Shown here one piece after another: positions 25,701-38,184 of a stretch of DNA of 64,000 nt (position 1 is its first letter; the number at the start of each line of letters is the position of its first letter). Location: assembly GCA_021186555.1 (NCBI GenBank), contig JAJKFL010000014.1, forward strand, positions 23,195,033-23,259,032, read 5' to 3'. This stretch comes from Reticulitermes speratus (taxonomy: Eukaryota; Arthropoda; Insecta; Blattodea; Rhinotermitidae). The position numbers and the translations under genes were made by a program. A model generated the notes under the pieces. It saw only the letters and a program-made list of their open reading frames with translations. It searched no databases and was not told where the DNA came from.

Positions 25701-26257
25701 ATATTCGGGTCTGGAGACCGACGATAAGGCAGCTTGATTGAGAGCGGGCGGAAGGCTCAAGGTAGCTATACAACAAAATACTTGTGCTTTCCTCTCCGCT
25801 TTTATCGTGGAATTACACAAATAGCCTTCTGCCGTACTCCAAACCACTTAACTTAATATATTGTGTATTTATATTCCCGACGTTGGCGCCCGAATCGGTG
25901 TTTTTCCTATCCGATTATATTGGTAGTAAAAATAGAAGTATCTATCCGCATGAAACGGTCAGAATTCGAAAAAGGAAATTCAGTATTATTTTTTTCAGAA
26001 GTCTGACGTGACATTACTACAGAACCACTCACAATTTCGTGGACCGTATCGGCTGTTCGAACTAATTCAAATATTCCAGTAACAGGAGATTTTTTGCCGT
26101 CTCTCCGTTAGCTTTCCTCCGAATCGGGCAAGCTACCTTGCCCGGAAGTATCAAAAGGGCGAGACATGTATATCTTTAAATTTATTTATTTATTTAGTTT
26201 AGTTTATTTCTATTTAATAATGTCACTGTCTCAGACTATAACCATAGCGTCCAGTCC
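22771..26257. other. No gene seen
   Basis: About 3.5 kb of AT-rich intron. No exon-like or RNA-like element supported. Short frames near 22768-22989, 23016-23216, 24473-24685 and 25469-25690 lack recognisable domains. Confidence 0.4.
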
Positions 26258-26480
26258 GAGCCATGGCTCAGGTGGTTAGTCGCCGGCCTATCACTGCGAA
26301 TTCGCGGGTTGAATCCGAAGCCACTTCGTGTGGAATTTATTGTGGACAAAGTGGCATTGGCAGAGGTTCATCTCCGAACACTTGCGTTTCCCCTGTCAGT
26401 ACCATTTCACCAAAGCTCCGTATTCATTCTCTCATCTAACCGACGCAATATAACCCCAGTGACAGCGTCGTTAAATAACA
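26258..26480 (+). repeat. tRNA-derived SINE type C, + strand copy
   Basis: Head CGAGCCATGGCTCAGGTGG and TTAGTCGCCGGCCTATCACT, B-box-like CGCGGGTTGAATCC, then body TGTGGAATTTATTGTGGACA and AAGTGGCATTGGCAGAGG. It ends with CCAGTGACAGCGTCGTTAAA. The 3' body differs from the type C copies at 38.3 and 62.2 kb but matches the fragment at 56.7 kb, pointing to a subfamily. Confidence 0.75.
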
Positions 26481-26744
26481 TACAGCGTCGAATGGTCGAA
26501 TGAACTGAAAAGTATGTGAAAGGAAACGTCGTCGTCTAGTGTGCGGTATAATCCTGGAATGTGCCCGGAGGGGCTGAGGAAAGTCGAAACACCAAGTCAG
26601 GATAGTTTCCAGGCCAAAATTCGAAATGGGAACTTCCCGAGTATGTGAGGAGCTTCTAATGGTTAGACTTTCGCAGTTGACATTCAAAGAGTCGGATCGG
26701 ATTTCGCTTAAATCGTGAAGAATAGGGCTTTTTGTAGGGGTTAA

Positions 26745-26935
26745 TCTTAGGATTAATCAATTTCAGGACTCTGTCCATCGTGTTGTATTAAACAGGAACA
26801 CAATATATCGTCAACTGGATCTGTTTCCGATTTCTGCTTAAGGGGGGGGGGAGGAGAGGAAGCTATTGAGTTGAGCCCGACAGAAAGAACTATTCTTAGT
26901 GGACTAGAGTCGACCTGCAGACGGAGATACTCTCT
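26745..26935 (+). repeat. Dispersed repeat (unclassified), copy 1
   Basis: CTGGATCTGTTTCCGATTTC, a G run at about 26842-26850, then GAAGCTATTGAGTTGAGCCC, GACAGAAAGAACTATTCTTA and GTGGACTAGAG. The same order of motifs is at 41.5 kb (CTGAATCTGTTTTCATCCTC, AAACGCCTACTGACTTGAAT, CCGACAAAAAGAATTAATCT). No ends could be defined. It is probably a short non-autonomous element. Confidence 0.5.
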
Positions 26936-27592
26936 GCCTCCCCACTATAAATTCATTTTTTGTCTCTTGAAAAGAACGCGCAGATATTATTACGAAGTGT
27001 CCAGCCTTTAAACTTCCTTCCTGCCTCCCTCATACATCATACAGTTTCTGTTGCATATCTTCTGAGCGTTATTTGCCCTGTGACTATATGAGACTATCCG
27101 ACCCTTCCCAACCTGAAATCCTACATTACTCGCGTAAAATGCGTGGAACGCAAATGCGTTAGAGCAGCCTACAAGCTGCGTTCTTTCACTGCCGTGCTAT
27201 TTAACTACCGAATAGCTCGAATGCCCTCAGTACTAAATACATCCATACAATGAAAGGAATATAGCTACCACGGAAGCCCATTACAGACCATCATTTCGAC
27301 CAGCTGTAGCCTTCATGACACACAACTATACATTATGTGGCCGTTCGTGTGTCTTTATGTGTCTAACGACGCGTCGGATATTATGAGTCATATACTGAGT
27401 TTATGGAGGCCTGTCGTTTACTTTTAAGGTAGCGTTCCTAATCTGTGGTCGAAAAACGTAACTCTTTGAAGAATGAATACAATATAACAGTACACTTCTG
27501 TCCAGTGCTGTTCTAATATCCTAAAGGGCATTGCTTTTTTTGAAGGTTTCCAGGCTGCGTCTGCTTGTGCTTCAAATAGGAGTGGTATTAAG

Positions 27593-27868
27593 ATGAAGAT
27601 AAGTATGGGGCATTGGTGTGATATTGACAGGGCAACAAACCGACGTACGCGGAGAAAAATTTGTCCTAGTACCATTTCCCTTCAAGAAGTGGGATGGGGG
27701 GGCATGGACTGGATTGATATGGCTCAGGATAGGGACAGGTGGCTGGCTCTTGTGAGTGCGGTAATGAACCTTCGGGTTCCATAAAAGGCGGGGAATTTCT
27801 TGACTAGTTGAGGACCTGTTAGCTTCTCAAGAAGGACTCTGCTCCATGGAGTATGGAGTATGGAGTAC
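27593..27868 (+). mobile_element. LINE 3' end with intact C-terminal codons and 7-bp tandem tail
   Basis: The best-preserved copy of the family. The + frame ends [33 protein letters not shown] followed by a stop. Then comes the 3' UTR (AATTTCTTGACTAGTTGAGG, ACCTGTTAGCTTCTCAAGAA, GGACTCTGCTCCATGGAG), ending in GGAGTAT repeated about three times (27847-27868). The 5' part is truncated, typical of target-primed reverse transcription. Antisense translation gives the [20 protein letters not shown] peptide, which explains that open frame. Confidence 0.85.
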
Positions 27869-27884
27869 AATTTCCTATACGACA

Positions 27885-27968
27885 TATCTCGTATTGACTC
27901 CACAGGATCGAACAAGGGTCTTCGCGATGAGAGGCTGTCGATTAGCCAGCTGAACCATGACACTATCA
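27885..27968 (-). repeat. tRNA-like SINE head fragment next to the LINE tail
   Basis: On the minus strand GTGTCATGGTTCAGCTGGCT AATCGACAGCCTCTCATCGC is followed by B-box-like CTTGTTCGATCCTGTGG. It abuts the end of the LINE tail, with its far end toward the LINE. Diverged from the type A-C heads. Confidence 0.5.
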
Positions 27969-30219
27969 TTCATGAATTTTAAACAACAGTCATTTTAAAA
28001 CCTATTTCCTTCCTCACACTAAACACTAATACACAGTCGAAGAAAGACTAATCGCTTAATGCTATAGAGAAATAATCTCCGTTAGCTTGGAGAATCATGT
28101 GAAATACGTAAACTGTGTCAGAAGAATGCGGAGTTTCTAATCTTGCGCTTCTTTGTGCAATTCCTGACGACATTAAGAGATTTGTACTTAGTTGGTAGCA
28201 GTGGCTGTTTTCCCAAAACTAAAACGGCCGCGGCGTGAAGCTAGCCGCTCACATTTATCTAGTGTGAAGCTAAAGAAAGCGTGGAGCTCTACATCCCCTC
28301 CCCAACATGTCTCGCAGCGTGGTGCTTAATTAACCACAGGGACAAGGTAAACTTTTGTCTTCAAGGCTACGTCATCAAAAACAGCAGCAAGTTATTTTTC
28401 CGCGTTAATGGAACACCGACTTACGTTGGTCTTCCTGCCGAGAGCCGGGTGCGTTCTTACGATTCCGTCACTTTAAAGACTACACTCAGGCTGAGGGCGC
28501 GCTAACTAAATCGAGTCCAGTCGAAGGCATCTGCTGGACTATTGCTGTCTGACGCAGTTATAAAGAAATTCTGTGAAAAGTAAATTGGTCTGTCTTAAGG
28601 CATCTTAGTGAATCAGACTCGATATGACTGGACTGGACTCGATTCGGTTAATGTTCCTACAGCCGTAGTAAATATTATTAGGATTGAATTTAGTGTCGGT
28701 ATTGAATGATTGAATTTTGATACTAGAGAATTAATTTCGTTTATTTATAACCTTATTAATCTTTGTATTGTGTGAAAATTCGTCTCTCATCTGCGCTTGA
28801 ATAATGTGACGTCACATCGACGGTGTTCCTGACAGGCCCCCATAGGCCATAGCTCAGTTCCTTACTCAGCCGTATAATGTAAATGTCACTTCTCTACCTT
28901 CACTCCACGTCAGGCAGCATTTCTCTTTTTTGTGGGCCGAAGTTTATAGCTACACTGGTGTGTCTGAAGGTCTTCACATACGTTGAGAGGCTAAAGGGCA
29001 TGCAGAATGCCGCGGCTAAGTTCTTGTGGAGATATTTTGCGGCTTTAAAAAGCCCTCTTGAACTGCAATTTTGCTTACGTAACCACAGAGGCGTAGAATT
29101 ATTTATGACACACAACTGCTAATTTGATAATTCTTGGCCTGCACAATAGAATATGGGTTTGGATCCTTTAAGGTACTGTAGTCTCTGTTATGAACCACCA
29201 GCTTTAACATTAAAAAACTTTGCAATTTGCTCACATGCTGTGTCATGTGGTCCTCAGAAGTTTTGTAGACAGCATTAACGTCTTTGTCTTTCTAATGAAG
29301 AAGCAGTGTGTATCTTTTGAGACAGACATTTAATTTCTAAAAGATCGGTGGTCTGAAGTTAGCGGTCAGATTGGAGGACCTGTAACTTCTTGTAGACACA
29401 CATAACGAAACCCTTTTCACAACAGCAAGTTCTTTTCCATGCGTATTTTCAAAAGCATAATTTTTACACCACCGTCGTGATGATAAAATGAAAAATAATA
29501 CGTATTAAAAAACCTAATTTACTGCAAAATATTGTTCCACTGTTCAAATTTTTTTTTAATTTGGTCACAAATGCTAAACTTGCTCTCCTCTAGTGACAAA
29601 ACACCTGCCCCTGCTCCACGCATTTTCATGCCACAATTGTAGCATTTGTGGTAGATTGACACTGCGGCATTCCGAATTCCATGTTTGAGTTACTCTTTGG
29701 ACTACTGAAAATATTATGAACCTACACCTATGCGAGAAAAGCTTGAATGTTGGGACACGTATTGTTAATACAAAAAAAATGCTACCACATGTGTTTTAAA
29801 ACAAAATTATGAACCATCTAAATCGTCAGCTACTTTGTGACATCTGTGTATTAATTAGATGAGCTCAAGTGGATTCATTTTCGAGTATAGTAATTATTTA
29901 TTATGCGACAAGTTCAAATATCCCATTGGTTTTCTGTTTTTGATTTGAAACATGAAAGATTCTTTATATAACATGCGTTCGAGTAGACGTAGAAGTTCAT
30001 AAATTGCGCAGTAATTTTCAAGATATCGATGTACCTTGCATGTATCTTGTTGTAGATGATATTTGTTGAATATTGAATATTGATAAGCGAACTGGAAAAC
30101 TTGGCGAAGGTGCTGGTTGTTTCCGTGACACGTGGGTTAGAGATATACTGCTCAACTTTCTCAAACTGAAATGCAACTCTCATTGTTACTATAAGAATTG
30201 CTGTGCCTTGTATAGAAGG
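27969..30219. other. No gene seen
   Basis: About 2.3 kb of intron, less AT-rich around 28200-28520. Short frames (28281-28505, 28883-29122, 29914-30261) have no recognisable domain. Confidence 0.4.
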
Positions 30220-30434
30220 TAAAGTTAACGGTACAGTAAAATTCTTTCTAGAAGGGGCCATGAAGGCCCAGAGGGGGAGTAGAGGTATAGCTCTACTCTT
30301 TCTTTAACGCTGGCACTAGATGAAGGTGGGTGGTCAACTCCACGCCCCGGCCGCTTTACCACCGGGAAAGAGACCCGGTACCCATTGTATAGGAGGCTGG
30401 GTGGGCCCCAGGGCCGGTCTGGACGGGTGCGGAA
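30220..30434 (-). repeat. SINE type A, head-truncated copy
   Basis: The + strand reads GGGGCCATGAAGGCCCAGAG, GGGGAGTAGAGGTATAGCTC, GGTGGGTGGTCAACTCCACG, CCCCGGCCGCTTTACC, AAAGAGACCCGGTACCCATT and GGGCCGGTCTGGACGGGTGC. These are the canonical type A body, well conserved. It stops at GGAAAAGCATC, just before the tRNA-like head. It is therefore 5'-truncated relative to its own (minus) orientation. Confidence 0.85.
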
Positions 30435-32140
30435 AAGCATCTAAAATGTTAATATTCGTATTCACTGTAACATACAGTAGTAGATTCGATATCATGCTTC
30501 TCAGTTTGAAAACCTGCTAGGTGTGGGTAGCTAAATCTCCACCTTTTATGTTTCAGAACGATGGAAAGCTAAATCCTAAAGATATGGAAGCATTTAGCAG
30601 TAGGGTGCGATGATGGGGCTGCATTTCAAAGCTACAAGTGTTTTACCAACATTAACAAAAAGAAATTACCCGCCAAACGATCCGTTTTGTAGAGCTGCGT
30701 TTTAATGACGTCTCTGAAGCTCTGTAGCTTTTCAAAATGTAATTGCTGAAAGCATAGCTGCAATAAACTTTAGACTTTTACGGTTGTAAAATACTCATTA
30801 CTCTAGTTGATGAACATTGTAACACGTTGTTCTTCCCGAACTTCGTATAATAATGCTCTGATGATTGTTTTTGTCGTTTTCATGACTGCGCGTTACGGTA
30901 CCTCTACAGTCATCCATTGAGCTTGTCATGGTAACTTTGTATAGCTTAGTATTTCGGTAGAAACCAAACCTGAAAGAAGAACATGTTCGTCTTGCTACAT
31001 TTTGGTCTTTTCCTGCTGGAGACCACTTAACAAATCTGCACTTTAAAATGCTGTATTTCTAAGCAACATTACTGCAAATACAGCTGCCCACTTACATTTC
31101 ACGTTTTTGGTTCGGTGGATGGTAAAGCCATTTCTGACTTTTGTACTGCCTTTTAGAAACTTGGCAGCGGGGAAAGTTGAACTATAAATAATATATATAA
31201 TTCTATTTGTTTGTGAGCCTATTATTCGTTTCTAGAAAAAAAATTTGTACGTGTTACTGAAGAAAATAACGATATTGCAGTCGTTTCAATATGTTAGAGG
31301 GCCTATTTGAGACTGAAGTTATAAGCCCATCCCAATCGATATGTGTAGTTAACTGGGGTGAGTGGCGTACTGTATTAACAGTGGCAAATGTTTTGTTGTG
31401 AATGAAACTAAACGAATATTACAATAAATGTTTCCTTCACTCATTAAAAGCTCTGAGATCCTGTGAGTCAATGTAATGTGTGGGTAATATATACAGCAGG
31501 TCTCATAGCTTTGTGCTTTATGTGCTGGACCAGGGAATCAGCTGTATTCATTCCAATAGTCTCAAATCTGTGCTTGGGCGCACGCATTGACGAGAAGAAT
31601 GCGTAGAGTACAGGTAGTACGCACGTACAAAACCACCCCTAGAAATTAATTTCATGTATTTAGAAAACAAGGAAATTTTAAAACATGGTACATAATCTCT
31701 GTTTTATTTTCTACAAAATGCTTTTTACTTCATAATTTTATCTTTTTCTGTCCAACAATATTCAAGTTTTTCATAACGCATGCGCTAAAATTTAAATACC
31801 CGCCCAGTAGCGATGCCGGGCTAACACTAGCATTTTCGCATGATGCATTTTCGTGAACAAGATTTGCTACTGTGTGGAAAGTTTGCGTTATCTATCAGCC
31901 ACATAAAACAGTAACGTAAATTTCGAGCCTACTATTGTAAATTCTAGGCCAACTACCCTTTCACAGTTATTTTAACTGGGAACTTTCTATAAAATAATAG
32001 TATCATACAGTTTTGTATTTGTATCACATACAAAGATGAATTGTCTCATTACCCACATTTCGTAATCTTTTACCGAGCGTCGTCCAGATATCCAAGATTC
32101 CGCTCTCAACCCAGTGGCCGACTATGGCAACTGATATTTT
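30435..32140. other. No gene seen
   Basis: AT-rich intron between a SINE and the minisatellite. No feature recognised. Confidence 0.4.
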
Positions 32141-33034
32141 TGTGACTGTACTCACTGTCTCCAGAAATAGTGTCTGTGACTGTACTCACTGTCTCCAGAA
32201 ATAGTGTGTGTGTGACTACTCACTGTCTCCAGAAATAGTGTACGTGACTGTACTCACTGTCTCCATAAATAGTGTATGTGACTGTACTCACTGTCTCCAT
32301 AAATAGTGTATGTGACTGTACTTACTGTTTCCAAAAATAGTGTATGTGACTGTACACACTGTCTCCAGAAATAGTGTATGTGACTGTACTCACTGTCTCC
32401 AGAAATAGTGTATGTGACTGTACTCACTGTCTCCAGAAATAGTGTGTGAGACTGTACTCACTGTCTCCAGAAATAGTGTATGTGACTGTATGCACTGTCT
32501 CCAGAAATAGTGTATGTGACTCTACTCATTGTCTCCAGAAATAGTGTGTGAGAGACTGTACTCACTGTCTCCAGAAATAGAGTATGTGACTGTACTCACT
32601 GTCTCCTGAAATAGTGTATGTGACTGTACTCACTGTCACCAGAAATAGTGTCTGTGACTGTACACACTGTCTCCAGAAATAGTGTATGTGACTGTACTCA
32701 CTGTCTCCAGAAATAATGTATGTGACTGTACTCACTGTCTCCAGAAATAGTGTGTGTGAGACTGAACTCACTGTCTCCAGAAATAGTGTATGTGACTGCA
32801 TTCACTCTCTCCAGAAATAGTGTATTTGACTGTACTCATTGTCTCCAGAAATAGTGTGTGTGAGACTGTACTCACTGTCTCCAGAAATAGTGTATGTGAC
32901 TGTACTCACTGTCTCCAGAAATAGTGTATGTTACTGTACTCACTTTCACCAGAAATAGTGTCTGTGACTGTACTCACTGTCTCCAGAAATAGTGTATGTG
33001 ACTGTACTCACTGTCTCCAGAAATAGTGTATGAG
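32141..33034. repeat. 34-bp minisatellite, about 26 units, with higher-order structure
   Basis: The unit is TATGTGACTGTACTCACTGT CTCCAGAAATAGTG. Most units are 34 bp; a few are 36 bp with an extra TG or GA. Variant marks (CATT for CACT, GTCACC for GTCTCC, TGTGAGACTG, TCTGTGACTG) recur in the same order in units 10-17 and 19-26, an offset of 310 bp, showing a secondary block duplication. The period is not a multiple of three, yet some frames remain open. The 79-codon minus-strand frame is an artefact. Flanks are unique sequence. No spacer/repeat alternation, so it is not CRISPR-like. Confidence 0.95.
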
Positions 33035-34480
33035 AATGTCTTAAAATCATTTATGGACTATTTTGCCATTCTGTGCTATGGCATAGCATCGTTAACTAAG
33101 CCAATTCTGACTCAATTATACCAGCACAAGCCAGCTGCAACTTACGTTGTCTTTACAGAACTAGTAAACTGTAAGGATCTGGCGGGTTCTTACTAACATA
33201 GTTATCAAAACTTACGGAAGTTCTTTGCCAGTTTAGTGACCGTCTTTTTCCCAACAAGAACTTTGCTCCATGGTGTTATTGTAGTCTGATTTTCAGTATA
33301 GGCCCAAGCAGATATGCTTGTATTGTCCGGTGTAAGTAAAGAGTAAGAAAGTGGAACATATAAATAAGGCCATATTCGTGGCAGATGAATGTTGTCTTCT
33401 GATTACAATGCAATAATTTACTAAGTTACAACGACGTAAAACAAAATAAACAATTATATCCCTAATAAAATAAAATAATTGCTTTTATGCCCTTAATATT
33501 CTGTTTCAACTTCCCTTAACACTGAACACGTGCAGAGGAGTAAATTACCAAATTTATGAGAATCTACGAGTAATGAAATGCAAAATTTACAGAAGAGACT
33601 CGAATGGAAGGGCGAGGAATTATATAAATTCTATAATCACAAGCCAATTTTGCGGTGTAAGTTATCGTAGGAGAACTTCGGAGAATTGCACTGGAAATTA
33701 AGTCATACCTACCATGTTTTGTCATGAAACTAATGGAGTCAAACTGGTTTGTACAGTCGGTAGATGTTCTGTTCACAGGAGACAGTTCAGATATTTGAGG
33801 GACGCTCTTTCATATGTGCGACAGCAATCAGACTCAACGCACAACGTGAACTTTGCAGCTGAGACGAGTTTTGTACTATACCCATACAGTTATCTCTCTT
33901 CCTCAGCCTCTTGTTTGCAGTGCGTATCCCTGTAGAATCGTCAACATTGCGTGTGATGGAAAGGCAGGTGTGATGCAGCAAGGCCTATAAAGTACATGAA
34001 ACTATTCCACTCAAATTTCCACGAAATGTTTCGCATGATTTCGAAATACGCATGGTCATAAAGACGTCCCAGAAAATGTATTATACATGAAGGAAGCAGT
34101 GTCTGTTATTTTCAGTGAAGCTTTAACTAGTCAAACATTCATAGATCTACAATCAAATTAATTTTATTTTAGTGGATAGGACCTTTATTAAAACAGAGCA
34201 TTAACGATCTCTTTCATGAAATGTGCTTTAGTTTCTGCTAGCTGTAGCTCTGCTACAGCAGTTGAAGCTTGGACTGATAAGCTTTTCTTGTCACATCCAC
34301 ACCGCCAAAGGCAGGTTCTGTAAACTAACGCATGAGTAAAACTTCAGGAAATACAAACGTCAAGAATAACGTTATATTTACCCGACTACTGCAGTGAGAA
34401 GAGCACCACGAACGCAATATTGGCGAGTAACATTGTCAGTTGCGCGATTGGAGGTTTTCACTTTAGTCTTACTGAAGGCT
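33035..34480. other. No gene seen
   Basis: About 1.4 kb of intron between the minisatellite and a MITE. Short overlapping frames at 33564-33981 have no recognisable domain. Confidence 0.4.
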
Positions 34481-34481
34481 C

Positions 34482-34645
34482 ACGTATTCTGAAGTGTGAC
34501 GCTGTGTCGTTGGGTAATTGGCTTTCCGACGTTTCGAAGGGTCTTGATGCGTTTATCTTCAGGAATAAAGCTGTCCAAGAACTGCTGGACCCTCTAAATG
34601 AAGCCGCGAACCAATCACCCAATGACACAACGTCACATCCCAGAA
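34482..34645. mobile_element. MITE-like element with inverted termini, 164 bp
   Basis: Left arm CTGAAGTGTGACGCTGTGTC GTTGGGTAATTGGC. The right arm, reverse-complemented, reads CTGGGATGTGACGTTGTGTC ATTGGGTGATTGGT. That gives inverted repeats of about 34 bp with a handful of mismatches. The interior contains CCGACGTTTCGAAGGGTC, the family core. No coding capacity. The arms match the fragments at 39.0 and 39.3 kb (ATGTGACGCTGTGTCAGTGG; CGTGACGCCGTGTAG). Confidence 0.8.
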
Positions 34646-34742
34646 GACGTAAATCCCCAACGTTGTCATTTTTTGGAGAGCATAGACTGTTCCTCGCTGC
34701 CCTTTTCTCATATCTGGCAACTTTGCTTTCTATTTCAAGCTT

Positions 34743-35141
34743 CAATTGCTGTGACCACGGCTGTAGTTCCGTGTTGTAACACTTCCGCAAGGTGGACCTC
34801 AATTGCTGTGACCACGGCTGTAGTTCCGTGTTGTAACACTTCCGCAAGGTGGACCTCAATTGCTGTGACCACGGCTGAGGTTCCGTGTTGTAACACTTCC
34901 GCAAGGTGGACCTCAATTGCTGTGACCACGGCTGTAGTTCCGTGTTGTAACACTTCCGCAAGGTGGACCTCAATTGCTGTGACCACGGCTGTAGTTTCGT
35001 GTTGTAACGCTTCCGCAAGGTGGACCTCAATTGCTGTGACCACGGCTGTAGTTCCGTGTTGTAACACTTCCGCAAGGTGGACCTCAATTGCTGTGACCAC
35101 GGCTGTAGTTTCGTGTTGTAACACTTCCGCAAGGTGGACCT
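34743..35141. repeat. 57-bp tandem array, exactly 7 units
   Basis: The unit is CAATTGCTGTGACCACGGCT GTAGTTCCGTGTTGTAACAC TTCCGCAAGGTGGACCT. Seven units fill 399 bp, nearly identical (unit 3 has TGAGG, units 5 and 7 have TTTCG, unit 5 has AACGC). Since 57 is 19 codons, three or more frames stay open. The 224-codon minus-strand frame consists of CYNTELQPWSQQLRSTLRK repeats, and a + strand frame of SIAVTTAVVPCCNTSARWT repeats. No start context, splice signal or domain supports translation. High unit identity implies recent expansion. Confidence 0.95.
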
Positions 35142-35780
35142 TAATTCATGCCGCTTGATTAATTATGGTTCTCGTTTTGATAAGTGTGAGGATTGTGTAG
35201 ATTCACGTACGGCTGCACAGCGAAAAATCTGTAAAAGGAGCAGCCTCCCCCCGCGTTTTCGGAGAACAATTTGATAATTTTCCACATTGCTGAAGTTCAC
35301 TACCACGTCTCTATTGATTAAGGAACAATAGGTGTAAGAAGCTGGGCTGTCTTAGGGAAATTCTAAGCAAAATTCCTTTCGCTCTGTCTTATGATTAATG
35401 AGTTTCGAAATGAGTCTTGAAGGCGTTCCATATTCTTTACTCTAGAGGCACTCTTTAAGTTTAAAAGAAGGATTTAGTGTGACTGGTACTTAATATTAAG
35501 CTTCTTGTTAACCTACATACAGCACGTCAGTTCTGTACTTCTGTCAAAGGACTGGGAGTTGTCACCTTTTCTTTTTCTGTATTCAAAGTTGTCATATAAA
35601 TTTATTTTCTCTTGAACTTTATTTCAATATAAGATTGTTGAATACTGGAATAAACACCAATGAGATAGACAGTTGTTTGTTTGTGATTTTTGAAGACGCT
35701 CTCTGTGCCACAGATCACGTTGCTTCCAAAGTAAACAGTCGAGTTTAAAAGATGTGGATGGAAGTGTTTGGGCAGAATTC
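35142..35780. other. No gene seen
   Basis: Intron between the 57-bp array and a SINE remnant. Nothing recognised. Confidence 0.4.
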
Positions 35781-35784
35781 GTGT

Positions 35785-35915
35785 TATCCCTTACATTTGT
35801 CTGGAGAGACTGAGAAAACCACGAAAAAACTTACTGAAGTTGTGTTGGGGCCGAGATTCGAGCAGGCTACTTGAAAAACAAGTCAGAAGCAGTGCTGCTC
35901 GAGATTAAGCAGTTG
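35785..35915 (-). repeat. tRNA-like SINE type D fragment
   Basis: On the minus strand CTGCTTAATCTCGAGCAGCA is the head region, the B-box-like GCTCGAATCTCGGCCCCAAC follows, then GTGGTTTTCTCAGTCTCTCC and AGACAAATGTAAGGGATAAC. The order B box, TTTCTCAGTC, CTCCAG, GATAACA recurs at 40.6 kb (+ strand) and partly at 46.0 kb, defining a fourth SINE-like family. Confidence 0.55.
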
Positions 35916-38180
35916 TGCTGTTAATTAAGTACGCTACACATTCAGTGGTAGAATCCTGCCATATCCGGCTCTTATTCAAAAATTATCCTAAAATGACTAA
36001 TGTAAAAATGTGATTTTCGACTAAACTAAGATATATAAATTTAGAGTTTGAAACCTTTTTTTAGATTAAAATATTGATGATGAAACTAAAAATTCCTGTA
36101 TTAAACTCCGCTTTTTACGTCTTAACCACAAGTTAGTTTGCTCCATTAAAGCAGCTTGTAGTGTACCATGTTTATGTCTGTACAACGGTTCGTTGCAGTC
36201 TTCGTTCATTATAGACCTTCTGATAGTGGTGTTGAGGTCTTCCACGATTCTGACATTACACTTTACATTGCCTGCTTTCGCTGAGATATTTACTAGACTG
36301 GGTGTTTCTGAAGTTGTCTCTGCTCGCATCTTAAGTTTAGTGTCATTATACGGATATTTGCTATTTTTTTGTTACTCATTTTATTGGTGACGGCAGGGAT
36401 TGAAGCCAGGAAGGTCAGTTGTGATATTTACACATAATTTTGTAGTAAGAGAATATATGTGTAACTTAATCCTTTAAATATAGGTGATTACAATGTGCAC
36501 CATCAAGTTTACCATTCAAGAACTCGGCATTTTTTGAAGAGTGCATTTGTTGTGTTCCTGTGATGCTCAGAATAAATGCAAATTACTGCTATAATTAGCT
36601 ATAGTTGACTGGACTTTATAATGGAGACAGTCTGTTCTTTATATAATTTAAAGCGTTCACGGCGACTCAGTGAAATATTCTAGTCATGTAGTTGAATAGT
36701 GAGTGGACAAACATTTGGAGGACCATCTCTGTCCTTGTCATCAGGGAACATTATGAAGTACGAATTACATTATTAAACAAAATTTAGATTATTTTAATTT
36801 TCAAGGGTTTAAAAAATTCCCCTGTTGCTTAATGAGCGTATTATAACGCTATCTGCTCTGCTGGATGTAAAGAAATCGGTATTCATAGCATACAGATTGA
36901 GTAGGTAAATACCGCCATTCTACTAGAAATTTGTTTGCCATCAAAGTGATACCCATTTCATCAGCTTCAAAGTAATTACGAAGCAAATTTAAGTTGTATC
37001 AATGAATCGTTGAGATCAGGTTACAGTTCACGCTTCAAGTAATGTGAAGCATGGGTCATATATCAAAGGCTCATCATAAATGACAGTTACCTTAATCGCA
37101 TTCAGAAACATGTACATCCTTCGATTTTTTAATGACAGCATATTTCTGTCCAAATATGTTGTCTGTTTTCATCCCAAGCACTCAATAAAGATTATTTTAA
37201 TTTAAAGCCATCATAGTTGCCAAATATAGATCAGACCTCTTTTTAGTGTATAATTAAATGCAGCCAAATTAGTATCTAACATTAGTTTTAGAAGTCTTGT
37301 ATAATAGTCCATCATTCCCACATGGAAGACGATCGACAAAAGCATACGAATACAGATTGTCCTAAAACCTCCTTATTATTAAAAGTTACAGATATGGGCA
37401 TTTTGCTTGAGTGAAGACATCTGTCAACAAGACAGGCAGTGTGTGTGTAAACTTACCATTGGGGCACTTTCGCGTAACCATTGTTGCCGTGGAAAAGCAA
37501 TAAGTATTACATATTCTGTATGTTTGTCTGTAGCCTTAGGAATACAGCATGCAATGCGCTTGCGCCGTGTTATGTTGTCATCTGTGGCCTGTCTGGCTCT
37601 ACCATATTGTTCCACATTATCTCATAAAGGGCACGATTTTCTGGAAAAGAATTGCACATAAAATATGTATTTTGTTTTTGTCTACAACTTTTGTCTAAAA
37701 CATTTCTCATTCTAAGAATAACTGAGCGAGATATTATCATAAATATACATACGTCTCCATGTAATGTACCCGTTACTCTTGTGAGATTGTAATTAAACTT
37801 GAATTTTCTCGACAGATTTTCGAAAAATACTCAAAAGTCAAATCTCATGAAAATTCGTCCAGTGGAAGCCGATTTGTTCTTCGCAGAAGGACAGACAGAC
37901 ATGACGACGCTAATAGTCTTTTTCGCAATTTTGCGAACTCGCCTAAAAATATGTTGGCACAACAGTGGTATTGCGGGGGGGGGGGTGCCTTAGCATTGGC
38001 GGCTATATGTGCCTGGGGCAGTCGGGATGTCAAATGAATGTAACTGGGTCACTTAGGATCCTGCCCAGCGACAGGCGGTGTTCTGCCTTTGGGTTCTATT
38101 ACTGATCGGATAGTAATCTGTTGATAATTCTGTTTATTATGTATTAACTGATCCTCTCTCGTGGTGGGTTGACATTGTCT
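35916..38180. other. No gene seen; G run
   Basis: About 2.3 kb of AT-rich intron. A run of ten G at about 37975-37985 is the only notable simple sequence. Frames at 36066-36390 and 37407-37661 have no recognisable domain. Confidence 0.4.
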
Positions 38181-38184
38181 CAAT

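Noticed and set aside
32141..33034. CRISPR-like array
   Set aside because: Units are contiguous with no unique spacers and the surrounding DNA is eukaryotic; it is a minisatellite.
34458..35132. 224-codon open frame on the minus strand
   Set aside because: It is the 57-bp tandem array read in an open frame, running into a MITE; codons simply repeat every 19 residues.
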